This document shows positions 10,267-18,927 of a stretch of 64,000 nucleotides of DNA, one piece after another (the stretch's first letter is position 1; the number at the start of each line of letters is the position of its first letter). This DNA is from Methylobacterium brachiatum. Its GTDB lineage: Bacteria > Pseudomonadota > Alphaproteobacteria > Rhizobiales > Beijerinckiaceae. The stretch lies in assembly GCF_020523825.1 (NCBI RefSeq), contig NZ_JAJALK010000020.1, positions 17,667 to 81,666 of the forward strand. The letters run 5' to 3'. A program made the position numbers and the translations under genes. The notes beneath the pieces are model-generated. The model was not told the origin of the DNA and did no database searches. It saw only the letters and a program-made list of their open reading frames with translations.

Positions 10267-11187
10267 ATGCTGACCTTCCTGCTCAAGCGGCTCCTCGGGC
10301 TGCTGCCGACGCTGCTGATCGTCTCGATCCTCGTCTTCCTGTTCGTCCACCTGCTGCCCGGCGATCCGGCGCGGCTGGCGGCCGGGCAGGATGCCGACGC
10401 CCAGACGGTGGCGCTGGTGCGCACCGAGCTCGGCCTCGACCGGCCCCTGCCAGAACAGTTCGTGCGCTACTTCGCCAACCTCGCCCGCGGCGATCTCGGC
10501 GTCTCGATCCGCACCCGCCGCCCGGTCTCGACCGAGATTGGCGAGCGCTTCCTGCCGACCCTCCTGCTCACGCTCACCAGCATGGCCTGGGCGGTCGCCT
10601 TCGGGCTGATCATCGGCATCGTCTCGGCGGTCTACCGCAACGAATGGCCCGACCGGGTCGGGATGACGCTCGCCGTGTCCGGCATCTCGTTTCCCGCCTT
10701 CGCGCTCGGCATCCTCCTGATGCAAATCTTCTCGGTCGAGCTCGGCTGGCTGCCGACCGTCGGCGCCGACACGTGGCGGCACTATGTGCTGCCGTCGCTG
10801 ACGCTGGGCGCGGCCGTGGCCGCCGTGATGGCCCGCTTCACGCGCGCCGCCTTCGTCGAGGTCATCGGCGAGGATTTCGTGCGCACCGCGCGTGCCAAGG
10901 GCCTCAAGGAGCGCGTCGTCATCGCCAAGCACTGCCTGCGCAACGCCCTGATCCCGGTCGTGACCATGATGGGCCTGCAGTTCGGCTTCCTGCTCGGCGG
11001 CTCGATCGTCGTGGAGGCGGTGTTCAATTGGCCCGGCATGGGCCGTCTGCTCGTCGATGCCGTGAACCAGCGCGACTACCCTGTGATCCAGGCCCTGGTC
11101 CTGTTGTTCTCGCTGGAGTTCATCCTGATCAACTTGGTCGTGGACGTGCTCTACGGCCTCATCAACCCGACCATCCGCTACAGGTGA
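10267..11187 (+). CDS. gsiC: Peptide ABC transporter permease (DppB/GsiC type)
   Basis: A 306-residue inner-membrane protein with about six membrane segments. LTFLLKRLLGLLPTLLIVSI is the usual DppB-type first helix, LLPGDPARLAAG follows, and the EAA loop reads RTARAKGLKERVVIAKHCLR. It ends LYGLINPTIRYR, as in other family members. It pairs with the next gene, seven bases downstream. A 105-base gap separates it from the binding protein, leaving room for an mRNA hairpin or attenuator, though none was recognised. Confidence 0.9.
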   Translation: MLTFLLKRLLGLLPTLLIVSILVFLFVHLLPGDPARLAAGQDADAQTVALVRTELGLDRPLPEQFVRYFANLARGDLGVSIRTRRPVSTEIGERFLPTLLLTLTSMAWAVAFGLIIGIVSAVYRNEWPDRVGMTLAVSGISFPAFALGILLMQIFSVELGWLPTVGADTWRHYVLPSLTLGAAVAAVMARFTRAAFVEVIGEDFVRTARAKGLKERVVIAKHCLRNALIPVVTMMGLQFGFLLGGSIVVEAVFNWPGMGRLLVDAVNQRDYPVIQALVLLFSLEFILINLVVDVLYGLINPTIRYR

Positions 11188-11194
11188 GCCGGCC

Positions 11195-12097
11195 GTGACC
11201 GACATCCTCGTCCCCGCCGCCCCCACCGTCGCGCCCGTCCCTACCGGCATCCGGACGCCGTGGTCGGAATTCTGGCGCAAGTTTCGGCGCCAGCGTGTCG
11301 CCGTCGTCGCCCTGGGCTTCATCGGCCTGCTGGTCGCGGTGGCCGTGCTGGCTCCGTGGATCGTGCCCTACGACCCGGTCAACGACTTCGACTACGACCG
11401 GATCAACGAGGGCCCCTCTCTCGCGCACTGGCTCGGTGTCGATCCCCTCGGACGCGACATCCTGAGCCGCATCGTCGAGGGCTCGCGGATCTCCCTCGCG
11501 ACTGGCTTCCTCTCGGTCGCCGTCGGCGGCCTGGTCGGGACCGTGCTCGGTCTCCTGGCGGGCTATTACGGCGGCTGGTGGGACCGGATCGTCATGCGGA
11601 TGTCCGACGTGCTGTTCGCCTTCCCGGGCATCCTGCTGGCGCTCGGCGTCGTCGCCATTCTGGGCTCAGGGCTGGTCAACGTCGTCGTGGCGGTCTCGGT
11701 CTTCAGCGTCCCGGCCTTCGCGCGCCTCGTGCGCGGCACGACCCTGGTCCTGAAGAACACCACCTACATCGAGGCCGCGCGGAGCATCGGCGCTCCCGAC
11801 CGGACGATCATCCTGCGCCACATCCTGCCGGGCACGATCTCGGGCATCGTGGTCTATTTCACCATGCGGCTGGGTACCTCGATCATCACGGCCGCGAGTC
11901 TGTCCTTCCTCGGCATGGGCGCGCAGCCGCCGACGCCCGAATGGGGCGCCATGCTCAACGAGGCCCGCGCCGACATGGTCTCGGCGCCGCACGTGGCGCT
12001 GTTCCCGAGCCTCGCGATCTTCTTCACGGTGCTGGCCTTCAACCTCCTCGGCGACGGCCTGCGCGACGCCCTCGACCCGAAGATCGACCGCCTGTGA
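11195..12097 (+). CDS. gsiD: Peptide ABC transporter permease (DppC/GsiD type)
   Basis: A 300-residue permease of the DppC type, started by GTG. An N-terminal WSEFWRKFRRQRVAVVALGF is followed by the characteristic periplasmic HWLGVDPLGRDILSRIVEGS and the EAA loop EAARSIGAPDRTIILRHILP. It ends LGDGLRDALDPKIDRL. It completes the importer with the preceding permease and the dual ATPase. Its stop overlaps the GTG of the P1 peptidase (GTGA), so transport and hydrolysis genes are translationally linked. Confidence 0.9.
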   Translation: MTDILVPAAPTVAPVPTGIRTPWSEFWRKFRRQRVAVVALGFIGLLVAVAVLAPWIVPYDPVNDFDYDRINEGPSLAHWLGVDPLGRDILSRIVEGSRISLATGFLSVAVGGLVGTVLGLLAGYYGGWWDRIVMRMSDVLFAFPGILLALGVVAILGSGLVNVVVAVSVFSVPAFARLVRGTTLVLKNTTYIEAARSIGAPDRTIILRHILPGTISGIVVYFTMRLGTSIITAASLSFLGMGAQPPTPEWGAMLNEARADMVSAPHVALFPSLAIFFTVLAFNLLGDGLRDALDPKIDRL

Positions 12098-13170
12098 CGG
12101 ACATCGCCCCTCCGCGCCCCGCGCCCCGCGTCGGCCGCCTGCCGCGGGGCGCGGGCGACGCCATCACCGACGTCCCGGGCGTGACGGTCGGCCATTGCAC
12201 GCTGGCCGAAGGCGACGTGCAGACCGGGGTGACGGTCGTGCGGCCGCACGGCGGCGATCCCTACCGAGACCGTGTTCCTGCGGCCGGCGTCGTGCTGAAC
12301 GGGTTCGGCAAATCCGTCGGCCTGATGCAGGTCGAGGAACTCGGCGTGCTCGAGACGCCGATTGCCTTGACCAACACCTTCTCCGTGCCGGCGGTGGCCG
12401 CGGCCCAGATCCGCGCGGCGATCGCCGACAATCCAGAGATCGGGCGCGCGCTGCCGACGCTCAACCCGCTCGTGTTCGAGTGCAACGACGGCTACCTCAA
12501 CGACATCCAGCGTATGGCGGTGGAGGCGTCCGACTATCGCGACGCCCTCGGCGCGGCCGGCGCCGACGTCGCGGAAGGATCGGTAGGGGCCGGGCGCGGG
12601 ATGTCGAGCTTCGGCCTCAAAGGCGGCATCGGTACCGCCTCCCGGCGGGTCCGCACGCGCACGCGCGGCCGCTTCACGCTGGGCACCCTCGTCCTGTCGA
12701 ATTTCGGCAAACCGTCCCAGATCCGGGTCTGCGGCACGCCGCTCGCCGCACACCTCCGGGCAGCCGCGGACGAACCGGAACCGGCCGCGGAGGCCCCGGA
12801 GAAGGGGTCGATTATCATGATCGTCGCCACCGACGCGCCCCTCGACGCGCGCCAGCTCCGCCGCCTCGCCCTGCGGGCCGGGGCGGGCCTCGCCCGGACC
12901 GGGTCGGTGTTCGGCCACGGCAGCGGCGACATCGCGCTCGCTTTCTCGACCGCCTACACCGTGCCGCACGATCCCATGCGCCCGATGCCGGCGCTCGCCC
13001 TGCTGCACGACACGGAGCTCGACCCGCTGTTCGAGGCTGCCGCGGACGGGATCGAGCAGGCGATCATCCACGCTTTGTGGCGGGCCGAGGCGGTGACGGG
13101 CCGCGACGGCCACAGGCGGCGCGCGCTGTCCGATCTCCTGCCCGGCTGGGCCGATATCCTCGGAGCCTGA
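12094..13170 (+). CDS. P1 family peptidase (DmpA/BapA-type aminopeptidase)
   Basis: A 358-residue member of the DmpA family of self-cleaving Ntn-like hydrolases. It begins with the family phrase AITDVPGVTVGH. It contains NPLVFECNDGYLND and EGSVGAGRGMSSFGLKGGIG, then the predicted cleavage site EKG|SIIMIVATDAP with the nucleophile Ser near residue 239, then GHGSGDIALAFST. Relatives remove N-terminal D- or beta-amino acids from short peptides (DmpA, BapA); the preference here is unknown. Expected in the cytoplasm, acting on peptides imported by the upstream transporter. The GTG start overlaps the permease stop. Confidence 0.87.
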   Translation: MTDIAPPRPAPRVGRLPRGAGDAITDVPGVTVGHCTLAEGDVQTGVTVVRPHGGDPYRDRVPAAGVVLNGFGKSVGLMQVEELGVLETPIALTNTFSVPAVAAAQIRAAIADNPEIGRALPTLNPLVFECNDGYLNDIQRMAVEASDYRDALGAAGADVAEGSVGAGRGMSSFGLKGGIGTASRRVRTRTRGRFTLGTLVLSNFGKPSQIRVCGTPLAAHLRAAADEPEPAAEAPEKGSIIMIVATDAPLDARQLRRLALRAGAGLARTGSVFGHGSGDIALAFSTAYTVPHDPMRPMPALALLHDTELDPLFEAAADGIEQAIIHALWRAEAVTGRDGHRRRALSDLLPGWADILGA

Positions 13171-13173
13171 GCG

Positions 13174-13989
13174 ATGCGCATCCTGATCTCGACGGATATC
13201 GAGGGCGTCGCCGGGATCTACCATCGCGTCCAGACGACGCCGGGCAACCCCGAATACGAGCGCGCGCGGCTGCTGATGACGCGCGAGGCCAACGCCGCCA
13301 TCGCGGGCGCGTTCGACGGCGGCGCGCGGGCGGTACTGGTCAACGACTCGCACGGCGACTTCCGCAACATGCCCCCCGACCTCCTCGATCCCAGGGCGCA
13401 GGTCGTGCAGGGTAAGCCGCGGCCCCTCGGGATGATGGCAGGCCTCGATCAGGACATCGATGCGGTTTGCCTCGTGGGCTACCACTCACGGGCGAGCGGA
13501 CGGGGCATCCTGGCCCACACGATCAACAGCTTCGCCTTCGCCCGGCTAGAGATCAACGGCCTTGAACTTGGCGAAGCCGGTCTCTATGGCGCGCTGGCTG
13601 GCGAATACGGCGTGCCGGTCGTGATGGGGAGCGGCGACGACGTCTTCATCGCCGAGAACCATGCGCTGTTTCCTCAGACCCGATTCGTGGAAATCAAGCG
13701 TGCGACGGGACAGAACAGCGGCATCAGCCTCTCGCCCGCGCAGGCCTGCGCGGCGATCCAGAAGACCGTCGCGGCGGCGCTGCGGGATCATGCAGCGCAG
13801 CCACTCCGCTTCGACGCTCCTTTCGAGATCCGCATGTGGGCACAATCTCCTGCTCTGGCGGATCTGTTCTGCGTTTGGCCGGCCCTGCGACGGGGAGAGG
13901 GCAATGAATTCGCATTCACTGCCGCACGCATCGAGGAGGCCGTTCGGATGATCAACTGCTTGTCAGCGATGTCGGCCGCGCTCCGGTGA
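13174..13989 (+). CDS. M55 family D-aminopeptidase (DppA-like)
   Basis: A 271-residue zinc peptidase. The metal and catalytic motifs of DppA are all visible: STDIEG at the start (Asp and Glu ligands), NDSHGD, GYHSRAS, HTINSF and GEAGLY. DppA of Bacillus subtilis is a zinc D-aminopeptidase forming a barrel-shaped decamer, acting on D-Ala-D-Ala and similar. It starts four bases after the P1 peptidase stop. Together with isoaspartyl and DmpA-type peptidases it suggests an operon devoted to peptides that normal peptidases leave alone, such as wall-derived or racemised peptides. Only the C-terminal tail is less conserved. Confidence 0.88.
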   Translation: MRILISTDIEGVAGIYHRVQTTPGNPEYERARLLMTREANAAIAGAFDGGARAVLVNDSHGDFRNMPPDLLDPRAQVVQGKPRPLGMMAGLDQDIDAVCLVGYHSRASGRGILAHTINSFAFARLEINGLELGEAGLYGALAGEYGVPVVMGSGDDVFIAENHALFPQTRFVEIKRATGQNSGISLSPAQACAAIQKTVAAALRDHAAQPLRFDAPFEIRMWAQSPALADLFCVWPALRRGEGNEFAFTAARIEEAVRMINCLSAMSAALR

Positions 13990-13990
13990 A

Positions 13991-14083
13991 GTGAAGGCGG
14001 CGCAGGAGGCGTGGTTCGAGGCTTCGCCCGACCTCGACCCCGGCCGGCTCGACTTCCCCGATGAGCCAGCGGCAGCCACCTCA
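13991..14083 (+). pseudogene. IS630 transposase fragment
   Basis: Two bases after the D-aminopeptidase gene, a frame reads VKAAQEAWFEASPDLDPGRL then DFPDEPAAAT. It aligns with VKTAREAWFEGQPDLDPARL in the intact IS630 transposase just downstream (from 14598). Only about 30 residues remain. It is a relic of an earlier, related IS630 insertion rather than a piece of the present copy. Confidence 0.75.
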
Positions 14084-14220
14084 ATTGGGTTGGTAGAAGA
14101 ACGTCCGCTTCTCCGGGCAGCCTTCTCTAGAGCATTTTCGGGTTGAGCTGAATCGGATGTCTGGGGTTCACGCGAGACTGTCGGGCTGATTCACTGATCG
14201 CTCCAGAGGAGGAGCGAGGC

Positions 14221-14601
14221 ATGGGCCGACCCTACAGCCAGGATCTGCGGGAGCGGGTGGTCGACGCGGCAGGGGCGACGTCGCGCCGGCAAGCGGCCAA
14301 GCGCTTCGGGGTGGGGGCTGCGACCGCGATCCGCTGGATGACGGCGCTCGCCACGACCGGGACGGTGGCGGCCCGTCCGCAGGGGCGAGCCCGCCGCTCC
14401 AAGCTCGATCCGCACGAGGCGTTCTTGCGGCCCCTGATCGCCGAGCGGGACGACATCACCCTGGAGGAAATGCGCGCCCGCCTGCGGGAGGAGCGCGCGC
14501 TCCCGGTCGGGCTGGGCACCCTGTGGAGCTTCCTCGACGCGCGCGGCCTGACGTACAAAAAAAGACAGCCCACGCCGCGGAGCAGGACCGGCCGGACGTG
14601 A
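14221..14601 (+). CDS. IS630 transposase, first frame (DNA-binding part)
   Basis: A 126-residue frame starting MGRPYSQDLRERVVDAAG. It contains the helix-turn-helix of IS630 transposases (RRQAAKRFGVGAATAIRWMT) and a second DNA-binding region up to GTLWSFLDARGLTYKK. AGGAGG lies just before the ATG. A run of seven A residues in ACAAAAAAAGAC (14552-14563) lies where this frame meets the second frame, one base back. This is the arrangement of programmed -1 frameshifting used by such elements to make a fused transposase. Confidence 0.85.
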   Translation: MGRPYSQDLRERVVDAAGATSRRQAAKRFGVGAATAIRWMTALATTGTVAARPQGRARRSKLDPHEAFLRPLIAERDDITLEEMRARLREERALPVGLGTLWSFLDARGLTYKKRQPTPRSRTGRT

Positions 14602-15164
14602 AGACGGCCCGCGAGGCCTGGTTCGAGGGTCAACCCGATCTCGATCCGGCCCGCCTCGTATTCCTCGACGAGACCTGGACCTCGACCAACATGGCCCGCA
14701 CCCGTGGGCGCTCACCGCGCGGCGAGCGGCTGCGCTCGTCCGTGCCGCACGGCCACTGGAAGACCACCACCTTCGTGGCGGGCCTGCGCCTGTCCGGGCT
14801 CAGTGCGCCCTTCGTGCTCGATGGGCCGATCAACCGCGACGCCTTCCAGACTTACGTCGAGCGCGTGCTCGTGCCCGAACTCGCTCCCGGCGACATCGTC
14901 GTGATGGACAACCTCGGCAGCCACAAGGGCCCGGCGGTACGTGCCGCCATCGAAGCGGCAGGCGCGCAGTTGTTGTTTCTCCCGCCCTACTCGCCCGACT
15001 TCAACCCGATCGAGATGGCCTTCTCCAAGCTCAAGGCGCTGCTGCGCAAGGCCGCCGAGCGCACTGTCGAGGGATTGTGGGCAGCCATCGGACGGCTCAT
15101 CGACACCATCACCCCCGATGAATGCGCTAACTTCTTCGCAGCCGCCGGATATGAACCAGATTAA
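14559..15164 (+). CDS. IS630 transposase, second frame (DDE catalytic part)
   Basis: The -1 frame carries the catalytic core: first Asp in RLVFLDETWTSTN, second Asp in DIVVMDNLGSHKG, and Glu in YSPDFNPIEMAFSKLKALLR, a complete DDE triad. The frame is open from 14523, but the natural product is expected by frameshift at the A7 run (about 14555). The C-terminus reads CANFFAAAGYEPD, usual for the family. All key residues are present, so the element may be functional. Confidence 0.85.
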   Translation, partial: KKTAHAAEQDRPDVKTAREAWFEGQPDLDPARLVFLDETWTSTNMARTRGRSPRGERLRSSVPHGHWKTTTFVAGLRLSGLSAPFVLDGPINRDAFQTYVERVLVPELAPGDIVVMDNLGSHKGPAVRAAIEAAGAQLLFLPPYSPDFNPIEMAFSKLKALLRKAAERTVEGLWAAIGRLIDTITPDECANFFAAAGYEPD

Positions 15165-15178
15165 ATCGAAAACGCTCT

Positions 15179-15197
15179 AAAGCGGTCATTCCGCTTT
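15179..15197. repeat. Short palindromic repeat (AAAGCGG type)
   Basis: AAAGCGGTCATTCCGCTTT forms a seven-pair hairpin. Close relatives lie at 16287-16305 and 28687-28704, and an inverted, looser version at 44242-44276. GGCC follows in several copies. It belongs to the dispersed intergenic repeats of this genome. Confidence 0.6.
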
Positions 15198-15235
15198 CGG
15201 CCAGCTCCAGCCGCGTGAGCGGACGCCCTCGAACG

Positions 15236-15285
15236 GCTGGGTTGGGTCGGTAGCGGGAAGACCGCTTGGGTAGGATTGCTTACGG
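15236..15285 (+). repeat. GGGTTGGGTCGGTAG intergenic repeat
   Basis: The phrase GGGTTGGGTCGGTAGCGGGA followed by AGACCGCTTGGGTAGGATTG recurs in degenerate form at 14081-14115, 16237-16275 and 48121-48160. All copies are intergenic and lie next to AAGCGG-type hairpins, so the two may be parts of one larger element. Confidence 0.55.
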
Positions 15286-15548
15286 TGCGCGGCGGGGCAG
15301 ATCCTGTGGCAAAACGGACCTCGCAGCCGGAGCCATTCACAACCGTTCCAGATAGTTGGAAAGGTCGACCCTGAGTGAACTCCACAAGCTCGGACTATCG
15401 CTCGCAGAGCTGAAGTGATCCTGAGTTGGACCCGGCGTTCGCCCGCCGCGTTGGCCGTTGTGGTCGCTCGCATCAACCGAACGGCTCGAGTGGTCAGGTC
15501 TGCCAAACAGACACTGAGCCAAGAACGGCGAACACGAGGCGGGAAACG

Positions 15549-16160
15549 ATGTCAGGGAACCGGCGACTTTTCGAGGACGGGTTACATCTGCTCCACGAAG
15601 CGCATCGGCAGGGGGCGGCACAGGCGGCACGCAACTACAAGACGTCGACGCTGCCAAAGCTCAAGCAGATGCTCGAGGCGGGATCTAAGCAGAACATCGT
15701 TCAGCAGAAGCGGTTGGACGAAGTATTTGAATTAATCAGCATCAGGCCCGATCCCAAACAAGATCCAGCCATGCAGGGCATCTGCGATCTCAACGAAGCA
15801 GAAATAGCCAAGCACAGGAGCGCCGCCGACCGCGATCTCATCAACATTGAGTACGGTCAAGTTGCGGCTCATTTCTACATCGCCCGGTATGGGACGCTAC
15901 GTAGTGCTGCACACGCGCTCGGACACGCCAAAGCCGCCAAGCTTTTAGATCGTACGCTTGTCGAGACCCGCGCGATCGATCAGGCTTTCACACAGCTCTA
16001 CAATCATCTACTGGCACGCCGCACCTCGACTAGCTATCCGGACGAGACCGCGCTCGCCACCACGGCGTACATGCACCCCCGCCTTACGGTTGGGCTAGCG
16101 CTTGGCGGTATCTTGGTTGCGGTCGCGCTCTTGGAAGCAGGGCGATCCAAGCGACGCTGA
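15549..16160 (+). CDS. DUF892 (YciF-like, ferritin-like) protein with C-terminal membrane segment
   Basis: About 203 residues from the ATG at 15549. The frame is open further upstream, but the family similarity begins here and GGCGGGAAAC precedes this ATG. Helical, with an acidic DLINIEYGQVAAHFYIARYG and LRSAAHALGHAKAAKLLDRT, the repeat pattern of the ferritin-like DUF892 fold. In other bacteria it is linked to stress responses but has no settled enzyme activity. A hydrophobic stretch near the end (LTVGLALGGILVAVALLEAG) followed by basic residues suggests membrane attachment, which is unusual for the family. It stands alone between repeats. Confidence 0.7.
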   Translation: MSGNRRLFEDGLHLLHEAHRQGAAQAARNYKTSTLPKLKQMLEAGSKQNIVQQKRLDEVFELISIRPDPKQDPAMQGICDLNEAEIAKHRSAADRDLINIEYGQVAAHFYIARYGTLRSAAHALGHAKAAKLLDRTLVETRAIDQAFTQLYNHLLARRTSTSYPDETALATTAYMHPRLTVGLALGGILVAVALLEAGRSKRR

Positions 16161-16639
16161 AGGGCGGACGCAGCATGGCTCTTATGTGGGGCCTGCTGCC
16201 GTCTGCTTCAGGGGACGGGCGAATATATCTCGAATGGCCGGGTTGGGTCGGTAGGAGGCAGTCTGCTTTTCCGGCCTGCCTTCCCCGAAGCGGTCATTCC
16301 GCTTCCGGCCAGACTCCGTCACCCCAATTTGGCAGCGTACGCATAACCAGACATTCGGCTTGGCGCCCAATTCGGTCATCCTGTAGAGCCAGTGGATTGC
16401 CCAACAGCAGACATGCGTGCGGACGACGCAAGAGAGTTATTGTATTGCCCGGCAAGCCGGAAGCTTTCATGGCTTCACGAGTGCGGGACTCCCGCGGACC
16501 TGCGGCCTGGGTAAAAATCTGCCGCTCGATCATACATGTCGCAATTCGACCCCGGGATACCGCGTGTTCGTGCAAGCCCACGAGGCGTTGCGCGATTCCG
16601 CCTGAGATGGATCGCCTTAATCTGAGTTGTTGAAGCGAT
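16161..16639. other. Intergenic region rich in degenerate repeats
   Basis: About 480 bases with no credible gene; a long + frame here has no family resemblance and is probably chance. It contains a GGGTTGGGTCGGTAG unit (16237-16275), a GAAGCGGTCATTCCGCTTC hairpin (16287-16305) and a GGCTTGGCGCCCAATTCGG phrase near 16358 that resembles 4211 and 28704. Confidence 0.45.
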
Positions 16640-17374
16640 TCAGCCTATGCGTTCCCGATGGAGCAGCATGGAGAATTTGAAGCGCTCAGCCGGGTGGATC
16701 GTGAGCGTGATCTCGAACACCGCGCCAGCAATGTCCTGATAATGCCGAATGATGCGCAGGGCTGGCGACCCCATCTCGACTTGCAGAGGCGCGGCCAAGT
16801 CAGCCGGCACCAGCACCGCGTCGACATCCTGCCGGATGTTGGCGATCGTCCTGCCGCAGCGCTTCTCGATTAGGTCGCTGATTAGCACGTCCGGCGTCGA
16901 ACGGATCGCCTCGGCAAGGTCGGCATAGGCCGCATCGACATAGGCGTCGGTCCACGCGACAGGCGGCGCGCCCGGCTCCCCGGTGCGGCGCAGGCTCGAC
17001 ACGCGCAGCCACTCCCGGTTGACCGCACAGCCGAGGGTCTTCGCGAGGGCGCGCCCCGCCGTTACGGGAGCAATCGTCTGAACCTCCCGTGTATGCGACA
17101 CGCCGAACTGTATGAGGTCATCGACCGAGCCGAGGAACTGGCGATAGCCCGCCTGAGGCGACGCGGCCTCGACGCGGGTCCCGACCTTCTTACGGCGGGA
17201 CACGAGCCCGAGATCCTGCAACTCTTGGATGGCCGACCGGATCGTATGGCGGCTCGCATTGTACAGGTCGCAGAGCTCGAGTTCGGTAGGCAGGAGCGAG
17301 CCGACCGGAAACCTTCCGTCCTCGATCGCCGCGGTCAGATCCCGGGCGACCTGCGCATATCGTGTTTCGCTCAT
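16640..17374 (-). CDS. GntR family regulator (HutC/UTRA type)
   Basis: A 244-residue regulator. The N-terminal winged helix has GSLLPTELELCDLYNASRHT and IRSAIQELQDLGLVSRRKKV. The C-terminal UTRA ligand domain (about residues 90-240) contains LRVSSLRRTG and VFEITLTIHPAERFKFSM. HutC-type proteins are usually repressors released by a pathway metabolite. It is divergent from the PcaB-like lyase, and two identical palindromes lie in the 117-base gap. It therefore probably controls the lyase-MFS-BKACE-thioesterase genes and itself. Confidence 0.87.
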   Translation of the reverse strand: MSETRYAQVARDLTAAIEDGRFPVGSLLPTELELCDLYNASRHTIRSAIQELQDLGLVSRRKKVGTRVEAASPQAGYRQFLGSVDDLIQFGVSHTREVQTIAPVTAGRALAKTLGCAVNREWLRVSSLRRTGEPGAPPVAWTDAYVDAAYADLAEAIRSTPDVLISDLIEKRCGRTIANIRQDVDAVLVPADLAAPLQVEMGSPALRIIRHYQDIAGAVFEITLTIHPAERFKFSMLLHRERIG

Positions 17375-17428
17375 GTCACTCGTTTACCCCGTCCGCGCGC
17401 ACCCGTCGCGACCGTCGCGGTTGACGAT

Positions 17429-17465
17429 ATGTCCGGACATGATAGTGATCATTATGTCCGGACAT
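17429..17465. promoter_or_regulatory. Tandem palindromic operators for the GntR regulator
   Basis: ATGTCCGGACAT, a perfect 12-base palindrome, occurs at 17429-17440 and again at 17454-17465, with centres 25 bases apart. Both lie between the divergent GntR-type gene and the lyase gene, ahead of the lyase start. Two identical sites suggest cooperative repression. ATGTCCGGACAT was not noticed in other intergenic regions of this window. Confidence 0.8.
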
Positions 17466-17491
17466 GTGAGCCGCGACGGGGGAAATGCACC

Positions 17492-18865
17492 ATGCCGGGA
17501 CCGTCGCGCCCCACGGCCACGACCGTGCTCGACTCCATCCTGTTCCGGGATGCGTTCGGCACACCCCAAATGCGGGAGATCTTCTCCGACTACGCGCTGA
17601 TCTCCCGTTACGCCGAGGTGGAGATCGCCCTGGCCAAGGCAGAAGCCCGCTGCGGCGTGATCCCCCAGGAGGCAGCCGAGGAGATCGCCCGTTTGACCGA
17701 CGTATCGGCGCTGGATCTCGACCTGCTACGGCAGGAAACCGAGATCGTCGGCTACCCGATTCTCCCGCTCGTGCACCAGATGGTGAAGCAGTGCGGAGAT
17801 GCCGGACGCTACGTCCATTGGGGCGCCACTACTCAGGACATTATGGATACGGCCGTCGTCCTGCAGGTGCGGGACGGCCTCGCGCTCATCGAGCAGGACA
17901 TCGCTGAATTGCGGCGCATCCTGGCCGGTCTCTCGTTGCGCTACCGCGATACGCCAATGGCTGGCCGCACGCACCTGCAGCAGGCCCTGCCGGTCACGTT
18001 CGGTTATAAGACGGCGATCTGGCTCGCGATGTTCGACCGCCATGCTGAACGACTGGAGCAGCTGAAGTCGCGGGTGTTGGTCGGCGAGTTCGCGGGGGCC
18101 GCGGGTACGCTAGCCTCGCTCGGCGACAAGGGGTTGGAGGTGCAGGCAGCGCTCTGCGAGGAGTTGGGCCTCGGTATACCGGTCTCGACGTGGCACGTTG
18201 CCCGGGACGGATTGGCTGAGGTCGTCAATTTCTTCGGACTCGTCACCGGCTCCCTCGGCAAGGTCGCCCTCGACATCATGATCATGGCCTCGACCGAGTT
18301 CGGGGAGGTCTACGAGCCGTTCCTGAAGGGCCGCGGCGCGTCCTCGACCATGCCGCAGAAGCGCAACCCGATCTCGTCTGAACTGATCCTTGCGGCGTCC
18401 AAGGGCGTGCGCCAGCATGCCGGCCTGATGCTCGACGCGATGGTGCAGGATCTCGAGCGGGCGACAGGGCCGTGGCACGCCGAGTGGATGGCCATCCCGG
18501 AGAGCTTCGTGCTCACGGCCGGGGCGCTCCATCAGGCGAAGTTCGCCCTCGGCGGGCTCATCGTCGACGAGGCCAAGATGGCCGAGAACCTCGATCTCAG
18601 CCGCGGGCTCATCGTCGCCGAGGCCGTGATGATGGGGCTGGCGCCGCAGATCGGACGGCAGCAGGCCCACGACGTGGTCTACGACGCCTGCCGGGTCGTC
18701 AACACACAGGGCGGCACGTTGGCGGAGGCCCTCGCCGCCGATCCCGCCGTGTCCGAACGCATCGACCGCGCCACCATCGGTCGGCTCACCGCACCCCGGA
18801 ACTACCTCGGGCTCGCGCCCGAGATGGTGGACCGCGTGCTGGGCTCGGTAGCCCGCGACGCGTGA
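17492..18865 (+). CDS. Class-II fumarase/aspartase superfamily lyase (PcaB-like)
   Basis: A 457-residue lyase. The superfamily signature SSTMPQKRNPISSELILAAS is at about residues 285-304. VHWGATTQDIMDT and MAGRTHLQQALPVTFGYKTA are the other two conserved regions of the active site, which is built from three subunits. The closest families are 3-carboxy-cis,cis-muconate cycloisomerase (PcaB) and adenylosuccinate lyase. The neighbourhood of carriers, BKACE and FAH hydrolase favours a carboxylic-acid catabolic role over purine synthesis. GGGGGA precedes the ATG. No other protocatechuate-pathway genes are adjacent, so the true substrate is unknown. Confidence 0.82.
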   Translation: MPGPSRPTATTVLDSILFRDAFGTPQMREIFSDYALISRYAEVEIALAKAEARCGVIPQEAAEEIARLTDVSALDLDLLRQETEIVGYPILPLVHQMVKQCGDAGRYVHWGATTQDIMDTAVVLQVRDGLALIEQDIAELRRILAGLSLRYRDTPMAGRTHLQQALPVTFGYKTAIWLAMFDRHAERLEQLKSRVLVGEFAGAAGTLASLGDKGLEVQAALCEELGLGIPVSTWHVARDGLAEVVNFFGLVTGSLGKVALDIMIMASTEFGEVYEPFLKGRGASSTMPQKRNPISSELILAASKGVRQHAGLMLDAMVQDLERATGPWHAEWMAIPESFVLTAGALHQAKFALGGLIVDEAKMAENLDLSRGLIVAEAVMMGLAPQIGRQQAHDVVYDACRVVNTQGGTLAEALAADPAVSERIDRATIGRLTAPRNYLGLAPEMVDRVLGSVARDA

Positions 18866-18927
18866 GGCGGGCACTCGCGCGAGCCGGACAACCGGCAGAA
18901 TCGCTCCGGACGTGCAAGGGGACAACG

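Larger units (their letters stand above)
14128..15179. mobile_element. IS630 family insertion sequence
   Basis: Inverted ends are present: the left end TAGAGCATTTTCGGGTTGA (from 14128) and the right end, on the other strand, TAGAGCGTTTTCGATTTAA (to 15179). Both are flanked by TA, the IS630 target. Length is about 1.05 kb. It carries two overlapping frames that together make one transposase. It landed among degenerate intergenic repeats, with a GGGTTGGTAGAAG-type unit on the left and an AAAGCGGTCATTCCGCTTT hairpin on the right. Confidence 0.85.

Noticed and set aside
11854..13485. Long minus-strand frame of 543 codons opposite the P1 and M55 peptidase genes
   Set aside because: Antisense shadow of well-supported genes; no recognisable domain.
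16175..16633. A 152-codon + strand frame in the repeat-rich gap
   Set aside because: It runs through intergenic repeats that occur elsewhere in other frames, so it is unlikely to code for protein.
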